Positions 7,983-16,637 of a stretch of DNA of 64,000 nt are shown in pieces. A program made the position numbers and the translations under genes. Position 1 is the first letter of the stretch. The number at the start of each line of letters is the position of its first letter. Origin of the DNA: Lachnospiraceae bacterium (GTDB lineage Bacteria; Bacillota_A; Clostridia; Lachnospirales; Lachnospiraceae); NCBI GenBank assembly GCA_021770615.1, contig JAETQR010000020.1, forward strand, positions 1 through 64,000. The letters run 5' to 3'. The notes under the pieces were generated by a model. It searched no databases. It was not told where the DNA came from and saw only the letters and a list, made by a program, of their open reading frames with translations.

Positions 7983-9389
7983 CTAAAACTGGCCATATAT
8001 GAAATCGGTCTCCTGATATGCTGTTCCGTATGCCCCCGCCAATACGACCATGGCAACGATAGAAATATAATAAACAAAACGGATCAGTACATGATCTTTT
8101 GCCATTGACTCATAAAAGTTTTTCTTTTCCTGATATTTATCTATCGCAAAAACAAGCAGTGTCCCCAGCACACACACGATCATACCCGGCCCGTCCAGTC
8201 CAAGTTTCATCAGGCTGCCGTCCGTCAGCACCCACGGACAAAAAGCGAACATACGCATGCAGATCTCTTTCATTTTCCAAAAGCTCCCCGCCAGAAAAGG
8301 AATCCAGGCAAATGAAACCAGTATGTATACCGCTCCGCGCCGCAACCAGACGCCATACGGGAGTCCGACAGAACTCTTTCGCTCCCTCATTCCCCCAAAT
8401 ATCCTCTCCCTGAATATCTGCGTCCGCTTCCCTGCCACCAGATACAAGCCGTGGATCCCGCCCCAGACCAGATATCCCACCGCTGCTCCGTGCCACATCC
8501 CACTCAGGACAAACACGATAACCGTATTCAGATCTCTGCGCAAGTTTCCTTTCCTGCTGCCCCCGAGAGGAATATATACATAATCCCGAAACCATGAGCT
8601 CAGGGAAATATGCCATCTGCGCCAAAATTCCTGTATCGTGACCGCCCTGTAAGGAGCCTGGAAATTGTCCATCAGTTTCACCCCGAGCATTTTCGCCCCA
8701 CCGATGGCGATCAGCGAATATCCCCCAAAGTCAAAGTAAATGACCAGAGAATATAAAAATACTGCCAGAACTACCGCAATCCCCTCAAATCCTCCCTCGA
8801 GAACCCCCATCACAAACCGGTTGATATTGTCTGCCAGAACCACCTTCTCAAACAGACCGGTCAAAACCATGATAAATCCCGTGCGGATCCCATCCGGATC
8901 GAAATGCAGCCCCTCCTCATACTGCCTGCACAAGTCACGGCTTCTCCCGATCGGCCCCGCTGCCACCTGTGGAAAAAAGCACACAAACAAACTATATTTT
9001 AAAAAATTGCGCTCCGCCTTTTCCTTTCCCCGGTATACCTCTACAAGATAGCCGATCACCATAAGCGAATAATAAGATAACCCGAGAGGAATCGCAATGG
9101 ACGTACTGTACCAGAGCCCTGAATACTTGATCCCTGCAAGTAAAGCAATGATCCCTGCCACCGTCACTCCAAGTATGATCTTCTGCCCTGACCTGCTCCG
9201 CTCTAACAGCCGTGCAGCAAACCACGACACGATGGTAACAGCCGACAGATAGATCAACGCCGCCGGCGACACGCAGAGAAAAAATGCGATACTTGCCACC
9301 AATAGCATATATTTCCGAAATCTCTGTGGCAGTATATACATCGATAAGCAGATGCCCACAAGAATGATCACTAAAAATATATTTCTCAT
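7983..9389 (-). CDS. MBOAT-family O-acyltransferase (AlgI/PatA/DltB type)
   Basis: A 468-aa polytopic membrane enzyme of about 10-12 helices. It carries the signature FWRRWHISLSSWFRDYVYIPLGG (about 255-277) and the active-site histidine in SGMWHG (about residue 300), with a second His near 313. Members move an acyl group, usually acetyl, across the membrane to a surface glycan with an SGNH partner, which is the next gene. The ATG at 9389 starts the first helix (MRNIFLVIILVGI) and is preferred over an upstream ATG with no ribosome site. A promoter with a perfect TTGACA lies upstream. The ordinary alginate, dlt and capsule operon genes are not adjacent, so the polymer is unknown. Confidence 0.9.
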   Translation of the reverse strand: MRNIFLVIILVGICLSMYILPQRFRKYMLLVASIAFFLCVSPAALIYLSAVTIVSWFAARLLERSRSGQKIILGVTVAGIIALLAGIKYSGLWYSTSIAIPLGLSYYSLMVIGYLVEVYRGKEKAERNFLKYSLFVCFFPQVAAGPIGRSRDLCRQYEEGLHFDPDGIRTGFIMVLTGLFEKVVLADNINRFVMGVLEGGFEGIAVVLAVFLYSLVIYFDFGGYSLIAIGGAKMLGVKLMDNFQAPYRAVTIQEFWRRWHISLSSWFRDYVYIPLGGSRKGNLRRDLNTVIVFVLSGMWHGAAVGYLVWGGIHGLYLVAGKRTQIFRERIFGGMRERKSSVGLPYGVWLRRGAVYILVSFAWIPFLAGSFWKMKEICMRMFAFCPWVLTDGSLMKLGLDGPGMIVCVLGTLLVFAIDKYQEKKNFYESMAKDHVLIRFVYYISIVAMVVLAGAYGTAYQETDFIYGQF

Positions 9390-9439
9390 AATAGCGAATG
9401 TTCCTCCATCCAAAAGTGCTTTATAACCTATTTCCTGAT

Positions 9440-9467
9440 ATATTATATTTTAGTCGTTTTCTGTCAA
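9440..9467 (-). promoter_or_regulatory. SigA-type promoter of the acyltransferase operon
   Basis: TTGACA (9462-9467), a 16-base spacer and TAATAT (9440-9445) are read on the minus strand, about 50 bases ahead of the MBOAT start. Confidence 0.7.
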
Positions 9468-9566
9468 AAACACAAGAAGTGGTTTTTAGTCTTTATCATT
9501 TATCTATTTTGGAGTATACTAAAAGCAGCAAAACTTGATAATACCAGAAACAAGGGGGAATACATT

Positions 9567-10019
9567 ATGGATTACATGAAAGAAGCATTAAAAGAAGCTT
9601 ATACAGGGATTGAAAACAAACACGGCGGCCCTTTTGGTTCTGTCGTTGTCAAAGATGGTAAAATCGTCGGCCGCGGGCACAACCGTGTCCTTTATAAAAA
9701 AGACCCCACCTGCCACGGTGAGATGGAAGCGATCCGGGACGCCTGCCACAATCTGGGCACACATGACCTGACCGGATGCGAACTCTATACGACGGCGGAG
9801 CCCTGCCCCATGTGCCTCGGTGCCATCCTTTGGGCCAATATTAAAACAGTCTATTATGGTTGCAACCGCATGGATACCGACACGATCGGATTCCGGGATG
9901 ATTCTTTCTATGAATATATAAAAGGAGAAGCAGATCTTTTGGACATGCAGGAAACAGACCGGGAGGAGTGTCTGGAATTATTTGAGGTTTACCGGAAGGG
10001 GAATGGGGAGAGGTATTAA
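9567..10019 (+). CDS. Guanine deaminase-like nucleoside/nucleobase deaminase
   Basis: 150 aa, a single CDA-fold zinc hydrolase domain. Zinc and catalytic residues are visible as CHGE (His50, Glu52) and PCPMC (Cys80, Cys83). GGPFGSVVVKDG near the N-terminus and GFRDDSFYEYI near the C-terminus are more like Bacillus guanine deaminase than tRNA adenosine deaminase TadA, so a purine salvage role is favoured. CHGE replaces the commoner AHAE. The ribosome site is AAGGGGGAA. It stands alone between the acyltransferase operon and the AlbA_2 gene. The exact substrate needs biochemical support. Confidence 0.82.
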   Translation: MDYMKEALKEAYTGIENKHGGPFGSVVVKDGKIVGRGHNRVLYKKDPTCHGEMEAIRDACHNLGTHDLTGCELYTTAEPCPMCLGAILWANIKTVYYGCNRMDTDTIGFRDDSFYEYIKGEADLLDMQETDREECLELFEVYRKGNGERY

Positions 10020-10100
10020 ACAAATGTCGGTTACTTCTTTTATAAGTTCATAAAATGTGGTATGCTATAAAAGAAAATGCCGATGAAAGGAGCGTTGGCC

Positions 10101-11573
10101 ATGAACATAAAAACATTTTTAGATCTGGGAGAAAATGTAGCAGTTGAATTCAAACGTTGTGGAAAAGGTATCGAAGCCGACACATACGAAAGCGTCTGCT
10201 CTTTTCTGAACCGGTTCGGCGGAGACATATTTATGGGTGTTGAGGACAACGGAAACGTAATTGGGATTCCGCCAAAGGCTGCTCCTGATATGATCAAAAA
10301 TTTTATTAATGTGATCAGTAATCCCACTTTATTTTCACCGACGATCTACCTTGTCCCGGAAATCGTTGATCATGATGGGCTTACAATAATCCATGTGCAT
10401 GTTCCAGCCAGTGCAGAAGTCCATAGTTATAAAAGGACGATTTATGACAGGGTAAATGATGCTGATGTCCAGGTGACTGCAACAAGCCAGATTGCAGCAA
10501 TGTATATCCGCAAACAAAATATTTTTACTGAAAAAAGGATATATCCCTATGTAACCGAGGAAGACTTACGTTTGGATCTGCTTCCCCGGGTGCGCCAGAT
10601 GGCAGTAAACCATGCGGGCGGCAACCATCCCTGGGCAGATATGAACGATACACAATTATTACAAAGCGCCGGCCTGTATGGTATGGATATGGCTACGGGA
10701 GAAAAAGGCTATAATCTTGCTGCAGTTATGCTTCTTGGCAAAGATGATGTGATCTTGAATATTTGTCCGACTTATGAAACGGATGCCCTCGTAAGAAAAA
10801 TAAATATAGACCGGTATGACGACCGGGAAATCATTCGTACAAATCTGATCGAAAGTTATGATCAGTTGATGGAGTTTGCCAAAAAACATTTACCGGATAA
10901 ATTCTTTCTTGAGGATACTGACCGGGTCAGCCTGCGAAACATCCTAGCCCGGGAAATGCTTGGCAATACACTGATGCATAGGGAATTTTCAAGTTCTTAC
11001 GAAGCTAAATTTATCATTGAACAGGATAAAATGTATATAGAAAACGCAAACCGGGCGATAAAGACAGGGGAAATAACGCCGGATAATTTAGAACCAACAC
11101 CAAAAAATCCAATCATCGCCTCTTTTTTCAGAAATATTGGCCGGGCAGACCGTCTCGGCTCTGGCGTGAGAAATCTATATAAGTATTGTAAGTTTTATTC
11201 CGGTCAGGAACCAAAATTTATTGAAGATGATGTCTTTAAAATAATTGTGCCATTAGATGATACATTTTCTTACGATATGGGAAGCGAACTCCAGAAGAAT
11301 ACTGGAATAGTGCCGGATAGTGCCGGAATAGTGCGCCCAAAGTGCGCCCAAAGTGCGCTCAACGCCGATTTGAGTGCACAAGAAAAATTAATTGTGCATT
11401 ATATTGATGAGAATGACAGTATTACATCAACACAATTAATGCAGTTACTTGATATAAAAAAGAGGCGGGCACAGATTATCCTTTCTAAGTTATCCGATGC
11501 CGGGATAATACGCAAGGAAGGCGCCTCAAGAAATACACGATATATGCTCAACAATATTAATCGTGACATTTGA
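10101..11573 (+). CDS. AlbA_2/Schlafen-like putative DNA-binding ATPase regulator with C-terminal winged helix
   Basis: 490 aa. An N-terminal AlbA_2 domain (about 1-125, VEFKR near the start and NRFGGDIFMGVEDNG) is followed by a GHKL-like ATPase region (about 270-385, with REMLGNTLMHREFS and GRADRLGSGVRNLYKY). After a short repetitive linker (about 405-425) comes a winged helix (about 430-485). Such proteins are predicted transcriptional regulators, and some act in phage defence, but no partner is adjacent. The ATG at 10101 follows AAAGGAG by 8 bases and is chosen over 10077. The linker DNA holds a run of short AGTGC-based repeats (see findings). Confidence 0.82.
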   Translation: MNIKTFLDLGENVAVEFKRCGKGIEADTYESVCSFLNRFGGDIFMGVEDNGNVIGIPPKAAPDMIKNFINVISNPTLFSPTIYLVPEIVDHDGLTIIHVHVPASAEVHSYKRTIYDRVNDADVQVTATSQIAAMYIRKQNIFTEKRIYPYVTEEDLRLDLLPRVRQMAVNHAGGNHPWADMNDTQLLQSAGLYGMDMATGEKGYNLAAVMLLGKDDVILNICPTYETDALVRKINIDRYDDREIIRTNLIESYDQLMEFAKKHLPDKFFLEDTDRVSLRNILAREMLGNTLMHREFSSSYEAKFIIEQDKMYIENANRAIKTGEITPDNLEPTPKNPIIASFFRNIGRADRLGSGVRNLYKYCKFYSGQEPKFIEDDVFKIIVPLDDTFSYDMGSELQKNTGIVPDSAGIVRPKCAQSALNADLSAQEKLIVHYIDENDSITSTQLMQLLDIKKRRAQIILSKLSDAGIIRKEGASRNTRYMLNNINRDI

Positions 11574-11584
11574 TACTGTTATTT

Positions 11585-11627
11585 AAAAAACCAGCCAGAC
11601 GCATGATATAACGCCTGACTGGTTTTT
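11585..11627. terminator. Terminator after the AlbA_2 gene, bidirectional
   Basis: Stem ACCAGCCAG-like / CTGACTGGT-like with one mismatch, T-rich on both strands (GGTTTTTGG on plus, GGTTTTTTAAA on minus). It lies between convergent genes. Confidence 0.72.
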
Positions 11628-11685
11628 GGTTTAAATAATCCCTATTTTCCCTTTCGTTTTTATACTACTCTATTTCCCGGATGCC

Positions 11686-14600
11686 TCATCCTTCTTTTAC
11701 TGCCCGGATTGAATAAATCCTGACTGGCTCTCCCACACACTCATCCGAAGTAAATCCAATAGCAAAACCATCCACCCATCTCGTTTCAAGATTGTAGCGC
11801 TCAAGCTCGCTTATAGAGAAACGAATGGTATCATGCCCTCCTTCCGAGGCACTGTTGCGCTCGACCTTATTCCACCAGCTCGAGGCATCGTTAAAGGCTC
11901 TTAATGATGCCCATGCCGGACCATCCAGCGTCACTTCGATGTAATCAAAACCGCTCAAATCCACCTTTTTCCCATCCGGCGACGCCCGGAACACCATACC
12001 GCTGTTAGACTTTTGTGTATTGGTATAAGAAACCGAACCATCTTCATGAAAAGTGACATCCGTCCGGTACTCTTCTTTATCCTTTGTCGCTTCGGTTTCA
12101 TTGGTTTCGGATAATTCGATCTCATAAACGTCACCCGTTGGCACAAAGACTTCCCCGTCTTCCACAGAAGGCCCTGGTTTCGCAGGTGATTGTTCTACCG
12201 TATCCTTATCCGTACTCTTTAAAATGATCTTAGGGGCATCCGGCGCCTTCGGTGTTAATTCGATCGAGTAAATAAGATAATTTTCATAACCAAATCCGCC
12301 TTTTGGCGAACTATTCGTGTGGAGTGAAAAATACTTGATTTCTTCGTCCTCTATCATGCTTTCACCAAACTGATAGCTCTGTGTCTCAATCCCCCTGCTA
12401 TACCCTGGTTTCCAGCTTTCACTACGATCCGTATATGATCCATAGGAAAATAAATAATCTTCGCACACGCAGTAGGTATCATACCAGGCTTCCTCAAAAG
12501 GATCGAGTGCTCCGCTCAATCCCCGGAATACAATCGATCCCGGGATATTCGCAGTGATCGAAACTGATTCATAATCGGAGAGATGGATCGCCTCCGGCAA
12601 TTCAAAAAACGTGTACTGGTTATTCCTCGTATATTTTATCTCCGTACAAGGAGTTCCGTCCTCGTCTAATACTGCAACAGCAGGCCTTTCATATGCATTA
12701 TCCTCCTGTGGCGGCTGATGGATATCCGTAAAATAGTACACCACTGGCCCCGTGGCAGGTGGTTCTGTGACAGGCGGCCCTGTTATAATAGGTGGTTCAG
12801 GCAGTTCATTCGTAAAACTCATCTCATAAATATCCGCCGAACCTTCTTCCGCCGGACCATACAAACTCAAATAAATTCCGGCTGCCCTTGCCTGCTTTGG
12901 ATTTCCAAATGCCGTCGATACCCGGTACACAAGTGTCTGGCTGCCATCCTCATAAGTGTAAACCTGATATGGCGTCGCCACCCGTTTTCCTTCATAACGA
13001 CCGTCCGGATGTGAGTTCGCACACCATGTCAATAACTCAACCGGTACATCTGCTTTCAAATGGACAGAAAGATATTTGTATGCAGAAACATCCACACGTT
13101 CCCCATCCTCGGCAAAATGCCATGCACAACCATTATTACCGCTCTCCTTATTATCCTCTGCTATAAAAAATTTTGCTGTACCACCTGCATCATATGTCGT
13201 TGTACCAAATAAGTCTGCCTTGGTCCATGATGCAGCATTTTCATTTGTAAGTGAGATATCCGGATTTTCAAAAGGCTTTGACGAAGGATTGATCGTGCCC
13301 GGATTTAATATCTCGCTTCCCTCCGGAAGTGAATTGATAAATTCTATTCCTTTGATACATGCCTGTTCCGCCTGAAAATTATCTGTACCCGCATCATCTG
13401 TATCACCTGATTTTACCGTAACACCGATTGATTTGGCATTTTTTACATTCTGGAACACAAAATCTGTACGGTAGATAAGGCTCGTACTTCCGTCATTATT
13501 TAAAATCTCCGCAAACGCCTCTCCCATCCAGTAATCTTTCTTTTCCCAGAACCACTCACTATAATCCGTTCCTGACCATGTCATGAGCTTAATATTTCCT
13601 CTGAATCGGGTATCAAACGTAAGCATGACATAACTATACCCGGAGACATCTGTACGGCTCTTCCTTGAATCCAGATACCATGCACACCCATTGTTATATA
13701 CACTTCCCGGTTTTCCATCTTCCCTTTCAGAGCTGAAGTTTACCGTACCATCCTCATTAAAATCCACCGTGCCATATTCTCCACAGAGCGACCAATCCGT
13801 CACCATCTCTTCACCCAGGTCAAGGCTCGGATTCTCAAGCACCGGCGCGGTTACCCGATCCGGATTAAATACTTTAACCGTAATACTTTTTGAAACAGAT
13901 GGATTTTCGCGGGACGTCGCTGTGACCGTCACCAGTTTCTGGCTCTCTCCCGCATCAAATGCAAACTTTTCTCCGATTGTAAGTTTTCCATCCTGACTGA
14001 TCGATACTTCTTCTTCACTAAATGTCCAATCTATTGCCATCTGTGTCGTATCCACCGGGTCATAGGTTACTTTTACCAACGTAGAATCCCCCGGCATCAA
14101 CCAGTCTGTGACAGCCGAAAGTCCCAATGCTTTTACTTCCGTAACAGGTGCTGTCGGAGCTGGTGCTGTCGGAACTGGCGCTGTCGGAACAACTGGTTCC
14201 GCCGAATCGACCGGCGCTGCCGTCGTATTGTCTCCATCCGGCGGCGTAGTCTCCTTCGTATCGTCATCTTCTCCATCCTCGCTTTCTATTACCGTAACCT
14301 TACACGTCGCAGATGCACCACCTTTATCGGCGGCTGTCGCTGTGATCGTAGCGATTCCGGCGTCACCTGTCGTCACCAATCCGTCTTCATCCACATCTGC
14401 TACACTCTCATCACTTGTCGACCATTCAATCTCTTTATTTTTAGCATTAGCCGGCAGTATCTTTTTCGCCTCGAGCTGGATATCCTCCTCATTAAACTCC
14501 CCAACCGTAATCTTTGTCTTGTTGAGCCGGATCGTATTTACAAGGATGTCCGTCGTCACAGAAACAGTGACTGTCGCCTTTTTCTTTGAATTACTCTTCG

Positions 14601-14925
14601 ATGCTACCGTGATCTTTGCTGTTCCTTTTTTCTTCGCCTTCAAAAGCCCTCTCTGGTTAACGAGCACCGCCTTTTTATTAGAAGACGTAAACTTAAGTTT
14701 CTTATATTTCTTTTTATTTGGTTTTGCGCTGACAGTAGTCTTTAAACGGAATTTCTTCCCCTTCTGCATCCTCAGCTTCTTTCCTGTATTTGTTATCTTT
14801 ACAGAAGAGATCCTTACTTTTTGTTTTTTGTCTTTAGCTGCCTGCGCTGTCTCCCCACTGGTGAAAGACGCCAGTATAAGGGACGCCGCCAGAAGCAGAC
14901 TGACCGCTTTCTTGTTTTTCCTCAT
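11686..14925 (-). CDS. Large secreted multi-module binding protein (Ig-like domains plus four beta-sandwich modules)
   Basis: 1079 aa with no catalytic motif that I can see. Order: signal peptide (about 1-29); Lys-rich Ig-like domain (about 36-125); a Big_2 domain (about 126-214, with IEWSTSDESVADVDEDGLVT); a Thr/Pro linker (about 215-263); another Ig-like domain (about 264-354); then four related beta-sandwich modules (about 374-534, 557-707, 746-892, 932-1077). Each module contains a variant of VDVSGYxYVxLxLD. The second module of the 930-aa xylanase has the same strand, so glycan binding is likely (inference). The start at 14925 follows GGAGG by 7 bases. A 38-codon leader ORF and the shared MKKTE element precede it. 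Confidence 0.85.
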   Translation of the reverse strand: MRKNKKAVSLLLAASLILASFTSGETAQAAKDKKQKVRISSVKITNTGKKLRMQKGKKFRLKTTVSAKPNKKKYKKLKFTSSNKKAVLVNQRGLLKAKKKGTAKITVASKSNSKKKATVTVSVTTDILVNTIRLNKTKITVGEFNEEDIQLEAKKILPANAKNKEIEWSTSDESVADVDEDGLVTTGDAGIATITATAADKGGASATCKVTVIESEDGEDDDTKETTPPDGDNTTAAPVDSAEPVVPTAPVPTAPAPTAPVTEVKALGLSAVTDWLMPGDSTLVKVTYDPVDTTQMAIDWTFSEEEVSISQDGKLTIGEKFAFDAGESQKLVTVTATSRENPSVSKSITVKVFNPDRVTAPVLENPSLDLGEEMVTDWSLCGEYGTVDFNEDGTVNFSSEREDGKPGSVYNNGCAWYLDSRKSRTDVSGYSYVMLTFDTRFRGNIKLMTWSGTDYSEWFWEKKDYWMGEAFAEILNNDGSTSLIYRTDFVFQNVKNAKSIGVTVKSGDTDDAGTDNFQAEQACIKGIEFINSLPEGSEILNPGTINPSSKPFENPDISLTNENAASWTKADLFGTTTYDAGGTAKFFIAEDNKESGNNGCAWHFAEDGERVDVSAYKYLSVHLKADVPVELLTWCANSHPDGRYEGKRVATPYQVYTYEDGSQTLVYRVSTAFGNPKQARAAGIYLSLYGPAEEGSADIYEMSFTNELPEPPIITGPPVTEPPATGPVVYYFTDIHQPPQEDNAYERPAVAVLDEDGTPCTEIKYTRNNQYTFFELPEAIHLSDYESVSITANIPGSIVFRGLSGALDPFEEAWYDTYCVCEDYLFSYGSYTDRSESWKPGYSRGIETQSYQFGESMIEDEEIKYFSLHTNSSPKGGFGYENYLIYSIELTPKAPDAPKIILKSTDKDTVEQSPAKPGPSVEDGEVFVPTGDVYEIELSETNETEATKDKEEYRTDVTFHEDGSVSYTNTQKSNSGMVFRASPDGKKVDLSGFDYIEVTLDGPAWASLRAFNDASSWWNKVERNSASEGGHDTIRFSISELERYNLETRWVDGFAIGFTSDECVGEPVRIYSIRAVKEG

Positions 14926-15014
14926 CTCATAACCTCCATCTTCATAATTTTTGTGCACGGTTTCTGCACATATCGATGTTGCGGAGCAACTCGCTGATAA
15001 GTTCGTCAGAACTT

Positions 15015-15058
15015 ATCTTATCACATCTATGGTCACGGAATTTTTCCGTTTTTTTCAT
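15015..15058 (-). promoter_or_regulatory. Shared MKKTE element, copy 1
   Basis: On the minus strand ATGAAAAAAACGGAAAA is followed by TTCCG and then, about 30 bases in, by a TAAGAT -10-like box (15015-15020). The CGGAA/TTCCG halves form a 5-6 bp inverted repeat. From the ATG at 15058 a 38-codon ORF (MKKTEKFRDHRCDK...) runs to a TGA at 14942, just before the ribosome site of the 1079-aa gene. The 22-base segment downstream of the -10-like box contains a perfect hairpin, GATAAGTTC-TGAC-GAACTTATC. Confidence 0.65.
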
Positions 15059-15085
15059 TTTGGTTGAAAATGCATGAAAAATATT

Positions 15086-16489
15086 TTATGACTTTGGGTA
15101 GCCGGTGACGGTAACGGTGGGGTCACAGGACAAATATCCCAGCGATGGGCATTTTGTTATATCCAGTTCGCTCAGTTGATTGCTATAACATAACAAACTT
15201 GCCAGCGATGGGCATTTTGTTACATCTAGCTCACTTAGCTGATTGCTACAACACGAAAGCATCCCCAGTAATGGGCACTTCGTTACATCCAGTTCACTCA
15301 GCTGATTTTCACTGCAATACAAACTTGCCAGCGATGGGCACTTCGTTACATCCAGTTCACTCAGCTGATTTTCACCGCAATACAAACTTGCCAGCGATGG
15401 GCATTTTGTTACATCCAACTCGCTTAGCTGATTGCTATAACACGAAAGCGTCTCCAGTAATGGGCACTTCGTTATATCCAACTCGCTTAGCTGATTGCTA
15501 TAACACGAAAGCGTCTCCAGTAATGGGCACTTCGTTACATCCAGTTCACTCAGCTGATTGCTACAACACGAAAGCGTCTCCAGTAATGGGCACTTCGTTA
15601 TATCCAATTCGCTCAACTTATTGTCTCCAATCAAATAAGAGTTTCCACAATACAAACCCATCAATGATGGGCACTTCGTTACATCCAATTCGCTCAACTT
15701 ATTGTCTATACAATTTAACGTCTCCAGCGATGGGCACTTTGTTGCATTCAGCTCACTCAGCTGATTGATGCCACAATTCAAACGCATCAATAATGGGCAC
15801 TTCGTTACATCTAATTCTCTCAACTTATTCTCAAAACAATTCAACTCCCTCAACCCATCAAGCCCTTCCAAAGATAATTTCCCGGACAAACAACGAGAGC
15901 TCCAATCAATCCTTACCAACCTCCCATCAAAACCCCATTCATAACACTCATCATCCAAATCCTCCGGCACACTCGCCCCAAGCGCCCTCTGCTCTGCGAT
16001 GATCTCCTGCAGCCTCTGCACATCCGAAGCATTTTTCCCCTCCAGGGTGCCGGTCGCAGGTGGTGCGGAAACCGGTGCCTGTGATGGAACCGCTGGGTTT
16101 TGTATTTGCGGTGCTGCCGTTGGCTGCTGTGTGACCGGTGCTCCGGTTGCCTCCGGCTTCGGCTGGTTTTTCTCTGCCTTTTTCACTGTCACGATACAGA
16201 TATACTTTTTCTTTCCTGTCTTTGCCTGCACTTTTGCTTTCCCGGCCTTTTTGCCGGTAATTTTTACACTTGTTTTTTGCTTCTTACTCAGGGAAATATT
16301 TTTCTTCCCCGACCGAACAGACCACGTTACCTTTTTCTTATTATTTTTTAACTTCAGCGTGGCACTTTCCTTTACGGTTATCGTAAGCTTTTTCGCACTC
16401 AATTTTACGGTGGCTGCCTGCGAACTAGCAGGCAGAAATCCGGCCAGCAGCGCCATCGCCATAACCATTGATAAGATCCTTTTTCTCAT
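15086..16489 (-). CDS. Secreted Cys-rich leucine-rich-repeat protein
   Basis: 467 aa. Signal peptide (about 1-25), Lys-rich Ig-like domain (about 26-104), Pro/Ala/Gln linker (about 105-150), an LRR cap (about 155-215) and eleven 21-residue repeats of the form NQLSELDVTKCPSLxxLxC. Two Cys per repeat would line up as ladders along the solenoid, unusual for a secreted protein of an anaerobe. One unit carries an extra YLIGD insertion. The last repeat is followed by a short DPTVTVTGYPKS tail. The ribosome site GGAGG lies 9 bases before the ATG. The shared MKKTE element lies 48-91 bases upstream of the start codon. A surface adhesion or protein-binding role is likely by analogy; the ligand is unknown. 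Confidence 0.9.
   Translation of the reverse strand: MRKRILSMVMAMALLAGFLPASSQAATVKLSAKKLTITVKESATLKLKNNKKKVTWSVRSGKKNISLSKKQKTSVKITGKKAGKAKVQAKTGKKKYICIVTVKKAEKNQPKPEATGAPVTQQPTAAPQIQNPAVPSQAPVSAPPATGTLEGKNASDVQRLQEIIAEQRALGASVPEDLDDECYEWGFDGRLVRIDWSSRCLSGKLSLEGLDGLRELNCFENKLRELDVTKCPLLMRLNCGINQLSELNATKCPSLETLNCIDNKLSELDVTKCPSLMGLYCGNSYLIGDNKLSELDITKCPLLETLSCCSNQLSELDVTKCPLLETLSCYSNQLSELDITKCPLLETLSCYSNQLSELDVTKCPSLASLYCGENQLSELDVTKCPSLASLYCSENQLSELDVTKCPLLGMLSCCSNQLSELDVTKCPSLASLLCYSNQLSELDITKCPSLGYLSCDPTVTVTGYPKS
15140..15840 (-). repeat. Tandem 63-bp LRR-coding repeats, about 11 units
   Basis: Units encode LSELDVTKCPxL plus a variable half. Neighbouring units are nearly identical over long stretches (for example the units starting near 15440 and 15500). 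Such DNA is prone to unit gain or loss in multiples of 63 bases, which keeps the frame. Confidence 0.9.
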
Positions 16490-16536
16490 ATCACTTTTCC
16501 TCCATTTTTATATGTTGATGAGTTCATTCAGGATCT

Positions 16537-16580
16537 ATCTTATCACATCCATGGTTTCGGAATTTTTCCGTTTTTTTCAC
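16537..16580 (-). promoter_or_regulatory. Shared MKKTE element, copy 2
   Basis: On the minus strand GTGAAAAAAACGGAAAA then TTCCG, with TAAGAT at 16537-16542. It matches copy 1 almost base for base through the -10-like box. An ORF from GTG 16580 encodes 18 residues (MKKTEKFRNHGCDKIDPE) and stops at 16524, 35 bases before the LRR gene start. Confidence 0.65.
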
Positions 16581-16637
16581 TTCAAGTGCAAAAACTTCCC
16601 ACTTATCAATAGTTTTTGCACTCTAATACAAAAACTT

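Noticed and set aside
8099..9051. Overlapping plus-strand ORFs of about 100 aa across the MBOAT gene
   Set aside because: They are antisense to a gene with clear MBOAT motifs and lack ribosome sites.
14108..14932. 274-aa plus-strand ORF with hydrophobic composition
   Set aside because: It lies opposite the signal peptide and Ig-like domains of the 1079-aa protein; no ribosome site and no recognisable domain.
15036..15057. CGGAATTTTTCCGTTTTTTT read on the plus strand as a rho-independent terminator (also at 16558, 21039 and 23452)
   Set aside because: The stem is only 5-6 bp, no plus-strand gene ends before any copy, and all copies lie at the 5' side of minus-strand genes with conserved sequence well beyond the stem.
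15145..15768. 207-aa plus-strand ORF made of tandem units
   Set aside because: It is the antisense shadow of the LRR-coding repeats and has no ribosome site.
15140..15840. CRISPR-like array of regular repeats
   Set aside because: The 63-bp units are coding, without unique spacers, and translate to a clean leucine-rich repeat.
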